A stretch of DNA of 64,000 nt, taken from the NCBI GenBank assembly GCA_023101885.1, contig JALPQD010000304.1, positions 2,102,015 through 2,166,014 of the forward strand, in the 5' to 3' direction. The first letter of the stretch is position 1. Each line of letters starts with the position of its first letter. Under the pieces are notes generated by a model. It was not told the origin of the DNA. It was given only the letters and a program-made list of their open reading frames with translations, and made no database searches. This stretch comes from Typhlomys cinereus (Eukaryota; Chordata; Mammalia; Rodentia; Platacanthomyidae). Shown one piece after another: positions 24,150 through 36,011 of this stretch. Position numbers and translations under genes: made by a program.

Positions 24150-24150
24150 T
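24108..24150. repeat. (CA)n microsatellite
   Basis: About 20 CA units with CATACA interruptions. No SINE head is attached. Confidence 0.97.
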
Positions 24151-24154
24151 AACG

Positions 24155-26316
24155 TCAAAGATATGACAATATGACATTTTCCAGGTTTTGGCCACATTTT
24201 CAATATGCACTTTCAGTAATTCTCTCACCAACATATAAAGCCTAACATTTTACAAACATTTACAGCAACATTTTGCATACAGAAACTCAGACTTCTTAGC
24301 AGCATGGCTAGAGAGCAAGATTAGAAATCAGGCAGTTTGGATTCAGGCTTTATGTCATGTTGAATCTCTCTACAAGGTAATATGTCATAGCAAGAGTTTC
24401 AGAGTCCTAATCTAATCAATTATTCAGATATGCAATTTGAAAATCAAAAAAGAAAAAATACAGTGAAGAAAAATTTATTTCAGACTGTTATAGTATATAG
24501 AAAATAAAAATATATTTTCTGAAGCTCTGGAGGTTGAGAAGATCAATGTTAAGGTATCCACAGGGTTGGGTTGGTAAGGTCGTCTCTGATTCTTTGATGT
24601 GTCTTTGAATGCAGCATTCCTTTAGGAAAGGAGACTAAAATCAGAGATGTTTTATTTCCTCAACCCTGTCATGAAGATCTGTTCCAGTACATAATAGCAG
24701 ATCTATCAGGGACTTAACAACTCCAAAGAGAATGACTATTAATACTGTTACACTGAAGAATGAGTTTCAACAAGAGCTTTTGGAAAAACTGACAAAGAAA
24801 AGAATAAAATCAACAAAAATGTAGTAGAAATATTCAAGAGGTTAAGAATTTAAAGATAGAAATGAATGGTGTGAATGTGTGTTTCTGCATGTCTGTGCAT
24901 CTGTTTGTCTATGTGTCTGTGTGTTTGTGTTTAAGGGAGGGAGAATTGTGAGACCAAAAAAAATAACAAAATTTTAACATTGGAGATTGGAGGCTGTCTG
25001 TATAGCATGATAGGATTTTATAACATATCTCCATCTGTAACATGAAAATGGGAATTTTGAAGTTCAGTTAACGTTAAAACCATAAAATCCTATAGATTAT
25101 CCATAGGATGGGCATGAGGGAGAGATAATCAAGTCACATAAGTTCTTGATGTTACAGAATGTTCCCCTGCTGTAAAACCATAAAGATGAGGCAGAAAATG
25201 GGGAATGGAGAGCAGAAATTTTGAAAAATTCTCTATAGCATTTTCTCTTTGAAGATGAAAAAGTTCACTCAAGGCAAAGAACATAGATTGCCTCAAAAAA
25301 GTGGCAGCATATTTCCAAAATCCATTAGTCAGGAAGCAAAGATCTACATGCATGGCACTGAATTCTACCAATGGCCTGTTTCATGAAATTAATGAGAGAT
25401 TCTTCTCTAAAGCCTTCAGGAAATATTTTAGACCAGCTCTATCTGCATCCTAAGTGTGACTTTGTGAAGCAGAGAACTCATTCTGCCAGTGCTTCTAATC
25501 TACACCACTAAACAATAAATAGTTGTGCTGTTTTTTAGCCAATAAACGTGCAGTGGTTTTTTTTAATTTAGAAAACTATAATAGATACCAAAAAAACTGC
25601 AGGAGTTGGCATAGTAAATATTTCAAAAACAAATGAGTCAATGCCTATTCCCTATTCACTGTTCTGCATAGGAATAATTCTTTGAGGTAAATTACTGGAC
25701 AAGGCCAATTTACGAAAGAATTTAAGTGGTTGATTTCTTGCACTTCAATTAACAATGGAATACTTTTGAAAATATCTACAATAAGAAATTTATGGCATAT
25801 TTCACATGTGTTAGGTTTATAGTATATGCATGTATTAAGTTTATTTTAAATGTGAAATAAAATCATTCCCAGAAACAAATACATACAAGTTAGTATTAAT
25901 TTAAAATGATGACAAATTATTTTTGGTCTTGTAATTTATTCATGCCTTTTTCTTCATATTATTATCATTTTCTCCAATGTCTTTAATTTATTTCTTTTTC
26001 TGCATTGTCTCTTTTTATCTTATTCATAACTCTATGAAATATATTAACTATAAACAAATTATAAATTTCTTTTCATTTATGAATATGTGAGATTCTACAG
26101 TTATTCCATATATTATAGACAGGTGTTCTGAAATATTTAGAGAGTTATATATTTAATATTTTAATTTTGCACAATTTTGTAGCACAAATATTGCACTCAG
26201 GCATGAGATTTAGTATGACTGCTCAAGAGTTTCTGGTATAATTATCAGAGCATCTCTCATACTGACATTTGAGTGATCAGTACTTCCTGACTAATATTCA
26301 GGCAATTTACACTAGG
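24155..26316. other. No gene; unassigned DNA
   Basis: A 2.1 kb AT-rich stretch. The antisense 80-codon frame at 25129-25371 carries no recognisable domain. No named repeat or RNA gene was seen. Confidence 0.4.
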
Positions 26317-26321
26317 GAAAT

Positions 26322-26658
26322 TGTCATGGTTTGAAATGTGTCCCCCACAGTCTCAAGTGTTGGGCAAGGTCATGGTACCTTGAGAGGTGGAGCCTTGCTG
26401 GAGGAAGACAGTCACAAGGGGTGGGCCTTGAGGTGGATTAGTCCCACCCTACCTCCAGGAGAAGTCTGCAGCTCTCAGCTTCCAAGATGTCTGAGGTGAC
26501 TTAGCCTCCTCCAGCTTTGGCCAGCCAGCCATGCTGCCTCTACTTTGAGAGACTGTCCCTTCCCTCTGGAACCATAAGCTGAATAAACCTCCCTTTCTCC
26601 CTTAAGTTGATTGAGTTTGGGTGCTCTCTCACAGCAATAGTAAAGAGTAACTGATACA
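26322..26658 (+). repeat. 5' LTR of the MaLR element
   Basis: 337 bp, TGTC...TACA. It contains AATAAA at 26581-26586 (polyadenylation signal) and CTCTCACAGCAATAG near the end. Compared with the 3' LTR it lacks 20 bp between two copies of GTCTG, a deletion by recombination between short direct repeats. Confidence 0.95.
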
Positions 26659-28117
26659 GAAATTGGTACTGGATAGCGGGGTGTTGCTGTGAGATAAGAA
26701 CAGCTGATGCCACAAAGTGAAGTTGTTTGTGAAGCTGAGAAAAGTTGCTACCCAAAAGTATGGCCAATGTTGTGATGTGGCAAGTGTGCCTTTGGAACTG
26801 TTTGTTGGGAGAAATGTGGAGAACTTTGGGACTTTGTGCTGGGAAAGTCTTGCATCTGAGCAAGGGGGCCAAATGGGCCTTTCTTGTAAGAGCTCAGAGG
26901 AGAGCAACGCTGTGAGATAGTCACAAGGGGTGTGGAAGCCCAGCTTGTGATGGTCCAGAGGGGAACAGAGACTGTGTTTGCAACTGGATGAGTGACACAT
27001 GGAACCATGTGTTGGCCGAGAGGTTAGTGAAGTTTTGCCCTCGTCTTGAAAGCGTGCCTAAAATTAAGCTGGAGTGCTTGGCGGAGGAAATTTCAAAGCA
27101 ATGTAGTCTTGACAATGTGATATGGCTACTTTTTAGTTGTCTTCAGAGTTATGAAAAAGAGCAAAGAATCAGGCAGGAAGAAGCAAAAACTTAATATCCA
27201 ATGATGAAAAATACAATGGCAAACTTAGAGTTGAACCAGGAAGAAGCAGAGAAAAAAATAGCTGTTGAAGAGATAAGCTCCATTTGTAAATCAAAGCCTG
27301 CTCTTAATTTTAATAGTAGGAGAGGCCCTAGCTTGAGGGCAAGATCTTCAGGGAAGGCTCCCACTCATAAGAATGCAAATCCTTTCAGAAGACTGGAGCT
27401 AAAGGGTGGTAGAGTTCCAAAGCAAGAGTTGGTTTCTCTTACCAAGCAACTGCCCATGAGTGAAAGAGATAGTCAACATAGAGAAGCAGAATCAGCTGTG
27501 CTTCAAGGGGGCCAGTCTTGGCAAAGTCATCCACCCACGTGGTTCTGGTTTTAGAGGCATCAGTGATGCAAGAGGGAGGAAATCGTGGAGTCCTCCTCCA
27601 AGATTTCAAAAATTAGCAGAATCGAGGCATCATGAGGCAAGAGGCCTGCAGTTTAGAGGCCCAAGAAGGGCAGTTTGTGCTGTGGAGTTAAAGCCTGGTT
27701 TACCATTGAGAAGTAAAGATGTTAGAGATTCCAGACACAACGTGGGACACCTGCCAAGGAGAGATGTATACCCTGGGAGGAGTCAGCTCAAGAGAGCAAC
27801 GTATTCTATGGGCAGCTGCATCAGAGGGGTGGAACCAAAGCCCTTTGGAACTGAGATGATTTCAAAGAGAGGCTCACCTGTTGGATTTGAAGCTACAAGA
27901 TTTGGAGTTTGTCTTGTTGGTTTTCGGTCTTGTTATGGACCGATCTTTCCTGGATATGCTCCCATTTCTTCCTTTTGGAATGGGAATGTTTATTCTGTGC
28001 CATCGATTGTTGAAAGTATGTAACTTGTCTTTTGATTTTACAGGAGGCGTTGGATTTTGGACTGATTATGGTTGACATAATGAGATGGCAATGAGCCTGT
28101 GGGGGCCAGGGGTGGAA
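26659..28117 (+). pseudogene. MaLR internal region, gag-derived remnant
   Basis: Starts GAAATTGGTACTGG directly after the LTR, where the primer-binding site should lie. Several + strand frames stay open in series (26717-26920, 26988-27194, 27201-27554, 27460-28023), with frame changes and stops between them, so no single protein is encoded. The last frame (187 codons) is rich in Arg, Gly and Ser. It ends in TTTGGAATGGGAATGTTTA and TTTTGATTTTACAGG, text also typical of primate MaLR interiors. A purine-rich GGGGGCCAGGGGTGGAA precedes the 3' LTR, the place of a polypurine tract. No pol or env text is present. Confidence 0.85.
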
Positions 28118-28473
28118 TGTCATGGTTTGAAATGTGTCCCCCACAGTCTCATGTTTTGGGCAAGGTCATGGTACCTTGAGAGGTGGAGCCTTGCTGGAGG
28201 AAGACAGTCACAAGGGGTGTGCCTTGAGATGGATTAGTCCCACCCTACCTCCAGAAGAAGTCTGTCTTTGCAGCAAGCAGTCTGCAGCTCTCAACTTCCA
28301 AGATGTCTGCGGTGACTTAGCTTCCTCCAGCTTTGGCCAGCCAGCCATGCTACCTCTGCTTTGAGAGACTGTACTTCCCTCTGGAACCGTAAGCTGAATA
28401 AACCTCCCTCTCTCCCTTAAGTTGATTGACTTTGGGTGTTCTCTCACAGCAATAGTAAAGAGTAACTGATACA
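28118..28473 (+). repeat. 3' LTR of the MaLR element
   Basis: 356 bp, TGTC...TACA. It carries the full TCTTTGCAGCAAGCAG segment missing from the 5' LTR, so this copy is closer to the ancestral LTR. The GAAAT duplication follows immediately. Confidence 0.95.
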
Positions 28474-28479
28474 GAAATG

Positions 28480-29485
28480 TTACTATATGAAGCAAAAGGA
28501 TAATCTCTAAAGAGGACAATCCAAATATGAATGAAATGATGTCATTTATTGATGCAAGATGAAATATTTAAAGATCAGTAGTGTAATGCAGTAAAGATTG
28601 GCTGATACCTGAACCTATCAATGTCAGAACTTATCCAGTGCATCATAAACATTTATGAATATTGGCTGAACAACCCAGAGTTACATATTTTAAAAATCTC
28701 ATTAAACAACCAAACAATAAATTTTTATACCATTTGTTCAAAAACAAATGCTATTTGACATTACTTTTGTAAAATATTATTTAACAATTTGACTGTTTCA
28801 AACTCATCAGTTCACTAAATATAGTAAGATTTAATAGATGCTTATGTACTTTGCAGTGTTCAAAGAGGTCATTTTAGTATTAAGAATATTCATAAGGATG
28901 TTTTTCATCCAATAAAATTTAATTAATAAACATTAGCAAATTAACATCATTATCCTTTTAAATATGTCATAGCAACATTTATAACTGTTTTTCTATCTTT
29001 CTTCATTTCCTTCAGGTTCACCACCTGGGTAGACTCATGCTTATAAGATAGGCCCCACCCAGACAGTGTGCAAAAGCAGAGATGGAGAGTGAAGAAAAAT
29101 ATGAAATCTCCACAATGTCTAAATCATGAAGTAGGTTTTACAGTATGATTGCAGTATAAAATTGCTAAAACAAAGGCTTTGTGAAAAAGCCCTTATAACT
29201 CTGAAATTTAAATGTAAAATGGTTTTGTTTACTATTTTTCTTCTAATCATTTTGTTATAAAAAAAGAAAAATGCAGTTGGTTTTGGGACACGGGCTATGA
29301 TGGATCCCTGAAAATAAAGAGCTGAAAAGACACTCAAGCATTCTTAGGCTCAGAGATCAGCCACTGTGAGGCATTACATCTTAGGATCTTCATCTAGACA
29401 GAAACATAATCCTAGAAAATAGAGACTAAAATATCTGTATCATTGATCATACTTTTGGCAATCTATATCTCAAAAGTAATCCTTT
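28480..29485. other. No gene; unassigned AT-rich DNA
   Basis: No supportable feature. Confidence 0.4.
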
Positions 29486-29489
29486 TAGA

Positions 29490-29745
29490 GCTGAGGTTTA
29501 TAGTCACTGAAAGACAATTCTCAGCAGCAAGGACTAGAATGGTATGTGAGGTAGGTGTGGCCAGGTGGCAGGGATCCAGGAGATAGTGGTTAAAGGTTAT
29601 AAGGTTTCAAGTGGAAGAAGTAAATTATGAAAATCTGTCGTAAAGCATAATGGCTATAGTTAACACTTGTGTATTGTACACTTGAAAATTGTTAAATGAA
29701 TTTGTTTTAAATGTTATCAACAAAAAAGAGTTAAGGATAATTTTT
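29490..29745 (+). mobile_element. Old L1 3' UTR relic
   Basis: GCATAATGGCTATAGTTAAC, then TTGTGTATTGTACACTTGAA and GTTATCAACAAAAAAGAG follow the ancient mammalian L1 3' UTR pattern (GTGACTATAGTTAACAATAA...TTGTATA). Short and diverged. Confidence 0.6.
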
Positions 29746-29833
29746 ATGCATGTTAATTACTTTGATATTATTTCTCTCCATGTTCATAATTTTATGTATT
29801 TAATATGTTTAACATAAAATATTACTTTGCATA

Positions 29834-30136
29834 CTGTTTTAGCTTCATAACACATTACTGCAAAAATAAAATACTTGACACAAACAACTTAGGGGAGAAA
29901 ATGTTTCACAGTTACAAATAATGGCAGACAAGCAGAAAAGCAAACTTCCCAGTTGGCATGAAATGATTTGTTCCTTCTACTCTTGCAGTGAATATGATAT
30001 GGCCAATTTCTTCTGCCCCTGACAGTGTGACTCTTCAGCTATGATGGATCTATAATTTTGGGGTAATAAAATCTTTTTCTTCCCTAAACATTTTTGCTCA
30101 GATTTTTTTTTTGCAACAACAACATGTGATACTAAA
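29834..30136. mobile_element. Two opposed MaLR LTR fragments (tentative)
   Basis: The first part (29834-29930) resembles the antisense end of a MaLR LTR (CATTACTGCAAAAATAAAAT, CAACTTAGGGGAGAAAATG). The second part (about 29960-30136) resembles the sense 3' half of a MaLR LTR (AGCTATGATGGATCTATAAT, TAATAAAATCTTTTTCTTCC, TTGCAACAACAACATGTGAT). Two old insertions in opposite orientations would explain this, but divergence is high. Confidence 0.4.
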
Positions 30137-30139
30137 GTA

Positions 30140-31560
30140 TACATGGTAATGCTTTCTATGTTGTAAGTTAATTTGCCTCAATAAATCTTGGGAAAAATAA
30201 ACTTAACAAAGAACACAAGAGCTTTTTAGTGAGAAAGGTAAAATGGTTTCAGTTAAGTTGAATGTTTGGATTTCTGTGACATTTCTGAAATGCTGTTCAA
30301 TAATTATATTTTATGATTTGTGACTCAAAATTTCTGATTCATGAATGCTGAACAGCGTCCAGGTTGCTTCAACACTGATCTTCTGGAGTTATCAAGTGAC
30401 CACTGAAACAACCACTTTAGATTATAATATTCAAATTCTGTCAGTGCTCTGTTCTGGTAATGTAAGTAATAAATGGTATTGTCCTGAGATCATAAGTGAC
30501 AGGAAAAAAAAAGATTTTCTTTTTGCTTCGTGTTGAAGATTTCTCTCAGGAGTTGAAACACTGTTCAGCAGCAGTCCCAGCTATAATGCACTGTCCTTTG
30601 ACCTGAACTATTTCTAGATTCTGGTAACATTCTTTCTGCTGCTTGTTCCAGCAAGTTCAGAAGCAGTAATGGCTTACCATTCATTATGTTAGTACCCCAG
30701 AACTGAGCATTTGGTGTTGATTCCTCTAACGTTTCTTTCACATTTCCCTGAAATTTCATCAGAGTATGTCTGGTTTTTTTCCATTTTACTCTGGAAATAT
30801 GATTAATATAAATGAAGATATTGCTAGTTCAGGGACATACACCAAGTAAGAATGAAAACTATGAAACATTACAGCTATAAAATCACTGTCAAGGCTTCTG
30901 ATTGACACAGAATAAGGTTTATATTTTTCACATCTAAAATAATTAAAATAGTGAAGGCAGTAACACTGATTAGGAGTGAATTAGAAGAGAAGAAAATGGA
31001 AAAGGAAAAAAGGACAGTTAACTTTAAAGAACAAAATTAGCAGACTAACACAACCCGATTTCAATAGTTACTTTCAATACTACAGTACACTCTGGTGCTA
31101 GTAAACAACACACATACATGGATTTAATAAAACCAACTTCCATAAATAAACCTAGATAATGTGATCAACTGGCTTTCAGTGAAAATTCAAAGGTGTTTCT
31201 ATGGAGAAAACTGTTTCTACGGCTAAAACAGTTAGATAGCCATGTGTCAAACAATAAAACTTTTGTTGTTTTATTGTTTACTTTTATCCAAAAGTATGCA
31301 AAAATACTATACAAAAAATAAGAAAAAATATCTTAATCTTGGGTTAATGAAATAGATGTAATATTGAAAGAATAATTTTTAAAGATGTCAAACCATTAAC
31401 ATTTTGATGTGCAGAAGACTTGTATAATTGGAAAGACAAATTTTCACTGGGGAAATAATAGTGTGACAACAAAGTTGTATTTGGCTACATAATTGTAACT
31501 CAAACTTAGATGAAAATTGAAATTACAATTGAGGAAAATGTTTGACCAGATAGATCATAA
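30140..31560. other. No gene; unassigned DNA
   Basis: AT-rich, with open frames of at most 64 codons and no RNA gene or named repeat. Confidence 0.4.
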
Positions 31561-31573
31561 AAGAAGACATTCA

Positions 31574-31782
31574 GGGGCTGGAGAGGTGGCTCAGGGATTA
31601 AGCCTCTGCCTTGCAGGCAGAAGGTCCTGAGTTCGGATCCTAGACCCCACGTATAGAAGCCAGGTGGAAGTGGGGGCGGTCTGGGTTTCTGGTCCTGGTC
31701 AGGCGGAGCCTGTGAATCCCCTGGCAGAGTAAACAAGGAGGAAGTGGAGGCGTCCATGGTGGTTCCCGAATTCATCCATGGT

Positions 31783-31835
<53 letters not shown>

Positions 31836-31878
31836 CACACACACACAATTGAATAAATAAGAAATAATAAATAGAATT
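31574..31878 (+). mobile_element. Young tRNA-derived SINE, copy 5
   Basis: Sense copy: GGGGCTGGAGAGGTGGCTCA head, B box GAGTTCGGATCC, GC-rich body, a CA tract of more than 50 bases, and tail CAATTGAATAAATAAGAAAT. Target-site duplications AAGAAGACATTCA (31561-31573) and AAGAAGATATTCA (31879-31891) differ at one base. Confidence 0.96.
31786..31850. repeat. (CA)n microsatellite inside SINE copy 5
   Basis: The longest CA tract among the SINE copies here, broken once by CACTACAC. Confidence 0.97.
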
Positions 31879-31989
31879 AAGAAGATATTCAAATGGAAAA
31901 GGATCAATTAAAATTGTCTCAACCCAATTAGTCATCAGAGATGTGCAAGTCAATCCCAGACAAGTGTTCATGAAAAAAAAAGATCAGAG

Positions 31990-32540
31990 TAACTGAAAAG
32001 AACAAATGCTGAAAAGGATATTTAACAAATGAAACTTTTAGACATTGTTAGGAGGAATCCAAAATGGTGCACATGTTTCTAATGGTGGCTTGCCACTTCC
32101 TCATAAAATTAAATATACTCAGTATATGGTCTATTAATTCCACTATTCCATATTTATATTTAAAAAATTAAAATTATCAAATATAAATCCTTTGTATGAG
32201 TGTTTATGATGGCATTATTCATAATAGGTACAAACTTTTTATTTGACAATAATTAAACTCTGATTTATCTGCTAGTGTAATACTACTCAGCAATTTAAAA
32301 TAAATTACTATACAAAAATGAATAAAAATTTAATATATTAAGGCAAAGGAGAAAAATTCAAAAGTAAGTGTTCCTCATTATCTTACTTATGCTTTATTCT
32401 AAAAAATATAAACTGAAGGGAGAGAAAGCATATAATTGGTTTCCAAAGTTCATACATATATAGTGATTTGGCTGAAGTGATTTGATTGAATTTTGACAAA
32501 TATACAGTGAGATAGTTATCAAAACTTACAAAATTTACAC
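31990..32540 (+). mobile_element. Decayed L1 3' end
   Basis: AATGCTGAAAAGGATATTTA near 32004, TGATGGCATTATTCATAATA (about 32207) and TAATACTACTCAGCAATTTA (about 32278) match the usual L1 ORF2 end/3' UTR text (GGCATTATTCACAATAGCCA, AATACTATTCAGCC). Further 3' UTR follows to about 32540. All frames are broken. Confidence 0.72.
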
Positions 32541-32544
32541 TAAA

Positions 32545-33775
32545 ATGAGAAACGCATTGTGTTGTTACTTATTAATAAACCTTGTCAAAAAGAAATGAGT
32601 TTCATTCATTAGCAGACAGGGGGAAAAGACGTTCTGATAGAGTTAAAATTATTTTTGGATAAGACTTTTGATATAGTATGAGATGATTAATGAAATAAAT
32701 ATTAAATGTGTCATTTTCTTGGCTTCATTAATACAGAATAATACTGTGTTGTTCTCCTGAGCATCAAACAAAGGCATCTCTGGTGATACTGGTTCCCAAT
32801 AAGCTCAGACACAGTAACATTGCAAAAAACACAAATCACTGATTTTAGAAGATTATCATGCCTTTATTTTAATTCATATTCTGAGTTTTGTTTTAATCTA
32901 CCATAATTTTGTTTATAACTATAGGTCTGTTATTAAATCTATTATCTAACTTTCAGTTGGTAATATTCTATTACTGGTAATAGATGATTACATGGGTGTC
33001 ATCATTGTAAATAATATTCAAACTTTTTCTTCTTTTCAAAGACCTTTTGGAAGTTGATTTAATTAAACCTAAACCAAAGAAATGTATATATTTATATTCT
33101 TTTACGTTCATAGCTCTCATAATGAAACAAAATTTTAATTCACACATTTTGCATTTTTATTGTTTAGCTTACAAGACAGTCAGATTACTAAAACTGGTTC
33201 ATTTATTTTGCAATATTTTATCATTTTTTTCCTCTTCTCTCACATTTGGAAGTATATATATGTACATATACATATCAGGATTAGTGTCTTTTTGTCAGCA
33301 AAATCCACATTCTAACAAAAGCACAGCTTTTCTTGACTATGAGTTATCTATTGTGCCATTATGCATCATTTTTAAAAGATGTGACATTTGGTCAGCAGAT
33401 ACCAGTAGCATCTTCCTTACATATCCATTTTAAGTGGTATTCTGTCAGGCAATAGAAAGGCCTCCACCATGACAACCAACACTTTAATCTCTCTTTGCAA
33501 AAGCAATGGCATTTCAATAGTATTGGTCATTTCTGAATCCTATTATTCTTTCTGCATTTATTCTCTGAAGCATTTCTGTAAAGAATATTTTTTCTACAAA
33601 AACAAATTTTCTGCTTGAAATTCAGATTATGAAGGGAAAGAAGATAATTAATTCTTTATTTTTAATATTTATTATTTTTAGGCCAACAACTGGTAATTAC
33701 AATAATTACACAATAATGACTAGATGTCTAATTACCAATTTTGTGTTCATGAGTATAAGAATCATGAAAACACAT
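32545..33775. other. No gene; unassigned AT-rich DNA
   Basis: The 128-codon + strand frame at 33047-33433 has the Phe/Tyr/Ile-rich composition expected of translated AT-rich DNA and no domain. I do not call it a gene. Confidence 0.45.

Positions 33776-33778
<3 letters not shown>

Positions 33779-33840
<62 letters not shown>
33779..33840. repeat. Compound (TA)n(TG)n microsatellite
   Basis: About 14 TA units run directly into about 16 TG units. Confidence 0.98.
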
Positions 33841-33843
<3 letters not shown>

Positions 33844-34082
33844 GCATTGTTTGCTACTACTTTGTCTTTTCCCCCTATAAATCTGTTTTGTATAGTTTTT
33901 CTAGAGCAAATTCAATCAACAGTGCTCTTCTTTCTTGTTCATATGATGCTATCTGATCATACTGGACTACTTGTCTCTGCCCCATTCTCTGTTTTCTTTA
34001 TTTCCATTTTACAGATAGATGTCATACTTGCATTTAAGCATCCAATTGCTTCAAAATAGAATTAGGTACAGAAAAAGTTCTG

Positions 34083-34230
34083 AAAGGTGCCACATACATT
34101 TAATTCTATCATTTATGAGACCAAGGCAGAAGTTTCAGAATATAAAGCTCATCTTTAGCTATATAATGGATTCTAGGTAACATGAGATCTTTTCTCAAAA
34201 GCAAATGGTCAGCAAACAACAGCAAAAAAA
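34083..34230 (+). mobile_element. Old B1-like SINE
   Basis: AGGTGCCACATACATTTAAT, GAGACCAAGGCAGAAG and ATATAATGGATTCTAGGTAA followed by TTTTCTCAAAAGCAAA keep the B1 order (CACGCCTTTAAT, GGAGGCAGAGGCAG, GAGTTCCAGG, TCTCAAAA). Highly diverged. Confidence 0.6.
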
Positions 34231-34596
34231 GAAATGTTGATAGACCAGAAATACAGTAATGTAAATATAGGTAAATATATCAACATAACATAAATTCATA
34301 GAACAAATTTATATCCAGCTTACGTTTCATGCTTTTGTAGCACATATACAAAAACTTGCTTTTTCAATAATCCAAGATCATTTTATTGAGAAATGTTAGA
34401 AGAACACCATAGTTTCAAGTAACAAAGATGCTCATTGGTTGCCTTTGCCTCAGGCATTTTCAATGCCATATTGGGAAATCATGTTACAGAGGAATAAAAT
34501 GATAGCTGATTCTGATGTTTCTCAATTTAATATTAAGAGTTTTGCTTGATTTTAAAACATATCTCTTTTATTTCTGCACTGAAAAATTTAGTGTAC

Positions 34597-34678
34597 TACA
34601 TACACATACACGTTGCACACACACACACAATTGAATAAATAAGAAATAATAAAAATTAAAATAAATAAATAAATAAAT
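34597..34678 (+). mobile_element. 5'-truncated 3' end of the young SINE, copy 6
   Basis: Only a CA-rich tract plus ACACAATTGAATAAATAAGA and an A/AAT-rich tail remain. It is identical to the 3' end of copy 5 over the CAATTGAATAAATAAGAAATAA core. The head and body are missing. Confidence 0.8.
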
Positions 34679-34679
34679 T

Positions 34680-35955
34680 CATGAATTAGTTCACTTATAT
34701 AACTGCTCTAAGAAGTTGAAAATGAAATTTAAATGTTATTAAAAATAACTAGTGAATGCAATTATGTCTTTTGAAATACTTTTACCCTTTTGTTATAGTC
34801 CATAAACTTAAAAAAATCAGATACTAATGATGTAAATTAGAGTAAATATTGCTTGTGCAATGATAGAATCAGCTTAATATAAAGTAATATTGCCTATGCA
34901 ATTTCACCCCACTTTTATCACCAAGAAGATTTCTGGGTATTGCTAAAGAGACACATTAGAAGGTTGAAATAAATTTTATTCTAGGTCAGTGGACAACAAT
35001 GTTTCTTGATCAGAGCAGTATGAATATCATCTCTGCTTTTTATTGCTCTTATAAGAAGAATTCGGAGTTTCTGACCTACAGGCTTCTCCTGGTGGCTCAA
35101 GAATGTTCATTTGTTGTGCTGGCTTTTTCCTTTCAAGGTCAATCCATGGGACTTGAAAGGCAACAAATGCTGAAGAAAACTTTATATTTCTGCTTCTCGT
35201 TTTTCTGTAAGTGATAAAATTCTGTTCTTGCCTAGGAGCAAGCACTTTTGAAACTCAGTCTAGTTAGTTTAGGTAAAAACTTCGAAGTGTTTGATTCATT
35301 CTGTTTTATGTAGGTTGAACTGTAATTTGTCTCCTTCTTCTTCTTTGAATATAGGTAATTATTTCTGACCATACTTGCATGGTTCTGAATCCAAATCTTT
35401 ATTATCAAGTGTATTCACAGAAATCTTTTTTCATCTCTGTGTGTGTGTCTCCATTTATCTGGATTTCCTCCCCAACCCTGTAAATGAATACTGTTATGAT
35501 GCGTTGTTCCTTCCCTTGCCTTAAAAATGGAAAAGTAGACAGATAAATGGTTACACATGCAGTATGTTTGCAGATGTGAAATACTGCTCAAAACAGATTG
35601 TCCTAGGGCCAGAGAATTAGAACTGCGATAGGGGAGAGGAGAATTACAAAAATTAATGACAACAAAGATCTACTACACACTTTGTTATGGAGAGCACACC
35701 TGCGGCACATTGAACAACAAAGTCCCTGAGGTGCCACACAAATAGAGTTCATACAAAAAATTATCCTGCGTATCTGAGCTTGTTTGATTTGAGTCCCACT
35801 TAGCTGTATCACAGCTGCAGTGTCCTACTGCCATACAAATCAAACCAATGAAACAATAAATGAGAACTTCAGAAAGAACAATATTGGTTCATTTTCATAG
35901 TGTAAATCCTCCACAGTAGAGAATTTACTATTTACATTATACTATTTACATGATT
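34680..35955. other. No gene; unassigned DNA
   Basis: No supportable coding frame (72 codons or fewer), RNA gene or named repeat. Confidence 0.4.
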
Positions 35956-35960
35956 TTATT

Positions 35961-35968
35961 TATTTTAA

Positions 35969-36011
<43 letters not shown>

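Larger units (their letters stand above)
26322..28473 (+). mobile_element. Complete ERVL-MaLR-type LTR retrotransposon
   Basis: Two direct LTRs, each TG...CA (TGTCATGG to TGATACA), flank a 1.46 kb internal region. A perfect 5 bp target-site duplication GAAAT (26317-26321 and 28474-28478) fits ERVL-class integration. LTR sequence such as GGTTTGAAATGTGTCCCCCA, GGTGGAGCCTTGCTGGAGGA and AAGCTGAATAAACC is typical of mammalian MaLR LTRs. MaLRs are non-autonomous: they keep LTRs and a short gag-derived internal region without pol or env, which fits the length here. Counting by eye, the LTRs differ by about 15 substitutions in about 336 aligned bases plus a 20 bp and a 1 bp indel, so the insertion is fairly recent. 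I cannot assign a subfamily. Confidence 0.94.

Noticed and set aside
27460..28023. 187-codon open frame
   Set aside because: It lies wholly inside the MaLR internal region, has no independent promoter or conserved domain, and overlaps other broken frames of the same element.
33047..33433. 128-codon frame rich in Phe, Tyr and Ile
   Set aside because: Its composition is that of random AT-rich DNA, and there are no splice or start features.
34331..34362. U6-like string (TAGCACATATACAAAAACTT)
   Set aside because: Only about 25 bases resemble the U6 snRNA 5' end. The rest of U6 is absent, so chance is more likely.
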